DNA of 64,000 nt, from assembly GCA_948144175.1 (NCBI GenBank), contig CANXME010002575.1, positions 62,001 through 126,000 of the forward strand. The letters are read 5' to 3'. Each line of letters opens with the position of its first letter. Within the stretch, counting starts at the first letter, position 1. This DNA comes from Closterium sp. NIES-65. Lineage: Eukaryota; Streptophyta; Zygnematophyceae; Desmidiales; Closteriaceae. The translations under genes were made by a program, and so were the position numbers. Shown piece after piece: positions 58,551 to 64,000 of the stretch. The notes beneath the pieces are model-generated. The model was not told the origin of the DNA, did not search any database, and saw only the letters and a program-made list of their open reading frames with translations.

Positions 58551-61500
58551 GCCCTTGTTTTTGCAATTTTGCACACGCTAGGCGCTTGTTCTTGCAATTT
58601 TTCGCTATGCCCTTGTTCTTGCAATTTCTCACACGCTTGGCCCTTGTTATTGCTATTTCTTGAACGCTAGGCCCTTGTTATTGCTATTTCGGGAAAGCTA
58701 GGCCCTTGTTTTTTATTTTGTGCACACGCTAGGCCCTTGCTCTTGCTATTTTGCACTCGCTAGGCCATTGTTCTTGCAATTTTGCACACGCTAGGCCCTT
58801 GTTCTTGCAATTTTGCACACGCTAGGCTCTTGTTCGTGCAATATTGCACTCGCTATGCCCTTGTTCTTGCTATTTTGCACACGCTAGGCCCTTGTTCTTG
58901 CCATTTTGCACACTTGCAATTTTGCACACGCTAGGCCCTTGTTCTTGCTATTTTGCACTCGCTATGCCCTTATTCTTGCAATTTTGCACACGCTAGGCCC
59001 TTGTTCTTAAACGTTTGCATGCGCTAGGCCCTTGTTCTTGCAATTTTGCACTCGCTAGGCCCTTGTTCTTGCAATTTTGCACATGCTAGGCCTTTGTTCT
59101 TGCAATTTTGCACACACTAGGCCCTTGTTCTTGCTATTTTGCACACGCAAAGCCCTTGTTTCTGAAATTTTGCACACGCTAGGCCCTTGTTCTTGCTATT
59201 TTGCACTCGCTAGGCCCTTGTTCTTGCAATTTTGCACACGCTAGGCCCTTGTTCTCGCTGTTTTGCACACGCTATGCTCTTGTTCTTGCAATTTTTTTCA
59301 CGCTAGGCCCTTGTTCTTGCAAGTTTGCACATTCTAGGCCCTTGTTCTTGCAATTTTGCACACGCTAGGCCCTTGTTCTTGCAATTTTGCACTCGCTATG
59401 CCCTTGTTCTTGCAATTTTGCACACGCTAGGCCCTTGTTCTTGCTATTTTGCACACGCTAGGCCGTTGTTCTTGCTATTTTGCATATGCTAGGCCCTTGT
59501 TCTTGCTATTTTGCACATGCTAGGCCCTTGTTCTGTTTATTTTGCACACGCTAGGCCCTTGTTCTTGCAATTTTGCACACGCTAGGCCCTTGTTCTTGCA
59601 ATTTTTTACACACTAGGCCCTTGTTCTTGCTATTTTGCACACACTATGCCCTTGTTCTTTTTATTTTGCACACGCTAGGCCCTTGCTCTTGCAATTTTGC
59701 ACACGCTAGACCCTTGTTCTTGATATTTTGCACACGCTAGGCCCTTATTCTTGCCATTTTGCACATACTAGGCCCTTGTTCTTGCAATTTTGCACACGCT
59801 AGGCCCTTGTTCTTGCAATTTTGCACTCGCTATGCCCTTGATATTGCTATTTTGCACACGCTAGGCCCTTGTTCTTGCTATTTTGCACTCGCTAGGCCCT
59901 TGTTCTTGCAATTTTGCACTCGCTATGCCCTTGTTCTTGCAAGTTTGCACACGCTAGGCCCTTGTTCTTGCAATTTTGGACTCGCTATGCCCTTGTTCTT
60001 GCAATTTTGCACACGTTAGGCCCTTGTTTTTGGAATTTAGCACACGCTAGGCTCTTGTTCTTGCAATTTTGCACACGCTAGGCCCTTGTTCTTGCAAGTT
60101 TGCACACGCTAGGCTCTTGTTCTTGCAATTTTGCACTCGCTATGCCCTTGTTATTGCTATTTTGCACACGCTAGGCCCTTGTTCTTGCTATTTTGCACTC
60201 GCTAGGACCTTGTTCTTGCAATTTTGCACACGCTAGGCCCTTGTTCTTGCAAGTTTGCACACGCTAGGCCCTTGTTCTTGCAATTTTGCACTCGCTATGC
60301 CCTTGTTCTTGCTTTTTTGTACACGCTAGGCCCTCATTCTTGCACTTTTGCACACGCTAGACCCTTGTTCTTGCAAGTTTGCACGCGCTAGGCCCTTTTT
60401 CTTGCAATTTTTCACTCGCTAGGCCCTTGTTCTTGCTATTTTGCACACGATAGGCCCTTGTTCTTGCAAATTTGCACACGCTAGGCCCTTGTTCTTGCAT
60501 TTTTGCACTCGCTAGGCCCTTGTTCTTGTAATTTTGGCACACGCTAGGCCCTTGTTCTTGAAATTTTGCACACGCTATGCCCTTGTTCTTGCAAGTTTGC
60601 ACACGCTAGGCCCTTGTCCTTGCAATTTTGCACTCGCTATGCCCTTGTTCTTGCAATTTTGCACACGTTAGGCCCTTGTTTTTGGAATTTAGCACACGCT
60701 AGGCTCTTGTTCTTGCAATTTTGCACACGCTAGGCCCTTGTTCTTGCAAGTTTGCACACGCTAGGCTCTTGTTCTTGCAATTTTGCACTCGCTATGCCCT
60801 TGTTATTGCTATTTTGCACACGCTAGGCCCTTGTTCTTGCAATTTTGCACTCGCTATGCCCTTGTTCTTGCAATTTTACACACGCTAGGCCCTTGTTCTT
60901 GCTATTTTGCACACGCTAGGCCGTTGTTCTTGCTATTTTGCATATGCTAGGCCCTTGTTCTTGCTATTTTGCACACGCTAGGCCCTTGTTCTGTTTATTT
61001 TGCACACGCTAGGCCCTTGTTCTTGCAATTTTGCACACGCTAGGCCTTTGTTCTTGCAATTTTGCACACACTAGGCCCTTGTTCTTGCTATTTTGCACAC
61101 GCTATGCCCTTGTTCTTTTTATTTTGCACACGCTAGGCCCTTGCTCTTGCAATTTTGCACACGCTAGACCCTTATTCTTGATATTTTGCACACGCTAGGC
61201 CCTTATTCTTGCCATTTTGCACATACTAGGCCCTTGTTCTTGCAATTTTGCACACACTAGGCCCTTGTTCTTGCAATTTTGCACACGCTATGCCCTTGTT
61301 CTTGCAATTTTGCACTCGCTATGCCCTTGTTATTGCTATGTTGCACACGCTAGGCCCTTGTTCTTGCTATTTTGCACTCGCTAGGCCCTTGTTCTTGCAA
61401 TTTTGCACACGCTAGGCCCTTGTTCTTGCAAGTTTGCACACGCTAGGCCCTTGTTCTTGCAACTTTGCACTCGCTATGCCCTTGTTCTTGCAATTTTGCA

Positions 61501-64000
61501 CACGCTAGGCCTTTGTTCTTGCAATTTTGCGCTCGCTATGCCCTTGTTCTTGCAATTTTGCACACGTTAGGCCCTTGTTTTTGGAATTTAGCACACGCTA
61601 GGCTCTTGTTCTTGCAATTTTGCACACGCTAGGCCCTTGTTCTTGCAAGTTTGCACACGCTACGCTCTTGTTCTTGCAATTTTACACTCGCTATGCCCTT
61701 GTTATTGCTATTTTGCACACGCTAGGCCCTTGTTCTTGCTATTTTGCACTCTCTAGGACCTTGTTCTTGCAATTTTGCACACGCTAGGCCCTTGTTCTTG
61801 CAAGTTTGCACACGCTAGGCCCTTGTTCTTGCAATTTTGCACTCGCTATGCCCTTGTTCTTGCAATTTTGCACACGCTAGTCCCTCATTCTTGCACTTTT
61901 GCACACGCTAGACCCTTGTTCTTGCAAGTTTGCACGTGCTAGGCCCTTTTTCTTGCAATTTTTCACTCGCTAGGCCCTTGTTCTTGCAAATTTGCACACG
62001 CTAGGCCCTTGTTCTTGCATTTTTGCACTCGCTAGGCCCTTGTTCTCTCAATTTTGCACATGCTAGGCCCTTGTTCTTGCAATTTTGGCACACGCTAGGC
62101 CCTTGTTCTTGAAATTTTGCACACGCTATGCCCTTGTTCTTGCAATTTTGCACACGCTAGGCTCTTGTTATTTTGCAGATGCTAGGCCCTTGTTCTTGCT
62201 ATTTTGCACTCGTTAGGCCCTTGTTGTTGGAATTTTGCACACGCTAGGCCCTTGTTCTTGCAATTTTGCACTCGCTACGCCCTTGTTCTTGCAATTTTGC
62301 ACACGCTAGGCCCTTGTTATTGCTATTTTGCGAATGCTTGGCCCTTGTTCTTGCTATTTCGCGAACGCTAGGCCCTTGTTCTTGATTTTCTGCACACCCT
62401 AGGCCCTTGTTCTTGCTATTTTGCACTCGCTAGGCCTATGTTCTTGCAATTTTTCACACGCTAGGCCCTTGTTCTTGAAATTGTGCACACGCTAGGCCCT
62501 TGTTCTTGCAATTTTGCACACGCTAGGCCCTTGTTCTTTATACTTTGCACATGCTAGGCCCTTTTTCTTTTTATTTTGCACACGCTAGGCCCCTTTTCTT
62601 GCTATTTTGCACCACTATGCCCTTGTTCTTTTTATTTTGCACACGTTAGGCCCTTGTTCTTGCAATTTTGCACACGCTAGACCCTTGTTCTTTATATTTT
62701 GCACACGCTAGGCCCTTGTTCTTGCCATTTTGCACATACTAGGCCCTTGTTCTTGCAGTTTTGCACACGGTAGGCCCTTGTTCTTGCTATTTTGCTAACG
62801 CTAGGCCCTTGTTCTTGATTTTTTGCACACGCTAGGCCCTTGCTCTTGCAATTTTGCACTCGCAAGGCCCTTGTTCTTACAATTCTGCACACGCTAGACC
62901 CTTGTTCTTTCTATTTTGCACACCCTAGGCCCTTGTTCTTTTTATTTTGCACACGCTAGGCCCTTGTTCTTTTTTATTTTGCACACGCTAGGCCCTTGTT
63001 CTTGCTATTTTGCACACGCTATGCCCTTGTTCTTTTTATTTTGCACGCGCTAGGCCCTTGTTCTTGCAATTTTGCACTCACTAGATCCTTGTTCTTGCTA
63101 TTTTGCACATGCTAGGCCCTTGTTCTTGCCATTTTGCACATACTAGGCCCTTGTTCTTGCAATTTTGCACACGCTAGGCCCTTGTACTTGCTATTTCGCG
63201 AACGCTAGGCCCTTGTTCTTGATTTCTTTCACACGGTAGGCCCTTGCTCTTGCTATTTTGCACTCGCTAGGCCCTTGTTCTTGCAGTCTTGCACACGCTA
63301 GGCCCTTGTTCTTGCAATTTTGCACATGCTAGGCCCTTGTTCTTGCAATTTTGCACACGCTAGGCCCTTGTTCTTGCAATTTTGCACACGCTAGGCCCTT
63401 GTTCTTGCTATTTTGCACACTCTAGGCCCTTGTTCTTGCTATTTTGCACACACTAGGCCTTTGTTATTGCTATTTTGCACATGCTAGGCCCTTGTTCTTG
63501 CTATTTTGCACACGCTAGGCCCTTGTTCTTGCTATTTTGCACACGCTTGGCCCTTGTTCTTGATTTTTTGCACACGCTAGGCCCTTGCTCTTGCAATTTT
63601 GCACTCGCTAGGCCCTTGTTCTTGCAATTCTGCACACGTTAGACCCTTGTTCCTTCTATTTTGCACACGCTAGGCCCTTGTTCTTTTTATTTTGCACACG
63701 CTAGGCCCTTGTTCTTTTTATTTTGCACACGCTAGGCCCTTGTTCTTGCTATTTTGCAAGCGCTATGCCCTTGTTCTTTTTATTTTGCACACGCTAGGCC
63801 CTTGTTCTTGCAATTTTGCACTCGCTAGACCCTTGTTCTTGCTTTTTTGCACATGATAGGCCCTTGTTCTTGCCATTTTGCACATACTAGGCCCTTGTTC
63901 CTGCAATTTTGCACACGCTAGGCCCTTGTTCTTGCTATTTCGCGAACGCTAGGCCCTTGTTCTTGATTTTTTTCACACGCTAGGCCCTTGCTCTTGCTAT
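58212..64000 (+). repeat. 31-bp array super-repeat, copy 4 (open at window end)
   Basis: It starts at the CCCTCATTC unit (58212) and contains the GGGAAAGC unit (about 58690), the fused CACACTTGCA unit (58911, exactly 18910 bp or 610 x 31 from copy 1), GTTTCTGAAATT (about 59159) and CTCGCTGTTTTG (about 59255). TTTTGGAATTTAGC occurs three times (60028, 60680, 61579), then ACCACTATGCC (62611) and CAGTCTTGC (63284). Insertion of the 60650-62210 duplicate explains the extra copies. The series runs off the window end. Confidence 0.75.
61878..63670 (+). repeat. Segment matching 47527-49410 at 14.3-kb offset
   Basis: ACCACTATGC (48291 and 62611), CTATTTCGCG (48871 and 63191) and CTCGTTAGGCCC with TTGTTG(A/T)TGG (47901 and 62221) all lie exactly 14320 bp apart. 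The offset is 14351 bp before this stretch and 14258 bp after it (TCCTTCTA at 49393 and 63651). About 1.3 kb therefore keeps exact register over 14 kb, which fits a block copied as a unit. Confidence 0.8.

Larger units (their letters stand above)
38567..64000 (+). repeat. 31-bp satellite array, single polarity to window end
   Basis: About 820 head-to-tail copies of a 31-bp monomer: CTTGTTCTTGCAATTT followed by TGCACACGCTAGGCC. Frequent variants are CTATTTT for CAATTTT, CACTCGCTATG for CACACGCTAGG, AAGTTTGC for AATTTTGC, and TTCTTTTTATTTTGC. The monomer holds TTGCAA (a perfect palindrome) and GCAA-TT-TTGC (a dyad). The palindromic CTAG places one stop per 93 nt in each frame on both strands. 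I saw no polarity change and no unique insertion anywhere in the 25.4 kb. Shortened units recur, such as CTTGTTATTTTGCAGATGC (25 bp, at 39588, 53302 and elsewhere) and AATTTTTCGCTATGCC (for example 39687). Open frames of 60-142 codons (HARPLFLQFCTRYALVLAIL type) are satellite translations. The array continues beyond the window. Confidence 0.97.

Noticed and set aside
38567..64000. CRISPR-like array of short direct repeats
   Set aside because: The units are head-to-tail with no unique spacers, there are no cas genes, and the context (plant-type telomere repeat, LTR-like insert) is eukaryotic.
38567..64000. A 62-bp dimer as the true base unit of the second satellite, since several offset changes are 62 bp
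   Set aside because: On closer reading, some 62-bp steps (for example between super-repeat copies 1 and 2) are two separate single-monomer losses, and 31-bp steps also occur. Types CACACGCTAGG and CACTCGCTATG do not alternate strictly.

Overview
This window is almost entirely satellite DNA from a eukaryotic nuclear genome. I find no protein-coding gene and no tRNA or rRNA gene. The lineage clues are a perfect (CCCTAAA)4CCCT tract at 36499-36530, which is the telomere repeat of most land plants and many green algae, and a 791-bp TGTT...AACA insertion at 16612-17402 that looks like a solo LTR. A land plant (or green-lineage relative) is the best inference. I cannot name the species or the chromosomal position (pericentromere, subtelomere or knob).

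Layout. (1) Positions 1-38566 are a 17-bp satellite, consensus CAAGCTCCTGGACCAGG, roughly 2,200 degenerate copies. It is organised in five blocks of alternating polarity: + (1-2272), - (2273-11271), + (11272-22612), - (22613-36498), + (36531-38566). The third block is split by the putative solo LTR. The fourth and fifth blocks are separated by the short interstitial telomeric tract. (2) At about 38567 the 17-bp family stops abruptly. An unrelated 31-bp satellite (CTTGTTCTTGCAATTT followed by TGCACACGCTAGGCC) runs in one polarity to the window end, roughly 820 copies.

Both families carry higher-order structure. In the 17-bp arrays, diagnostic variant monomers recur at multiples of 17 bp (425, 493, 544, 646, 697, 714, 1003, 1020, 1326 bp). 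A block next to the first polarity switch (1090-2272) has an inverted twin at 5445-6205. In the 31-bp array an ordered series of variant monomers recurs as a super-repeat of about 5.3-6.1 kb, with copies starting near 39271, 45381, 50683 and 58212. Younger tandem duplications (837 bp, 1289 bp, about 1.3 kb) lie inside it.

Why there are so many open frames. 17 is not a multiple of 3 and the 17-mer contains no stop in any register on either strand, so three copies (51 nt) encode the same 17-residue cycle in all three frames of a strand. Long six-frame-open ORFs (up to 494 codons, one running across a polarity switch) are therefore arithmetic by-products, not genes. In the 31-mer the palindromic CTAG gives one stop per 93 nt per frame on both strands, so ORFs there are short and arise where CTAGG has mutated to CTATG.

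Within the limits of reading by eye, the features most worth pursuing are the telomeric tract sitting exactly at a polarity switch, the inverted block across the first switch, the nested super-repeat of the 31-bp family, and the solo LTR as a possible relative-age marker.
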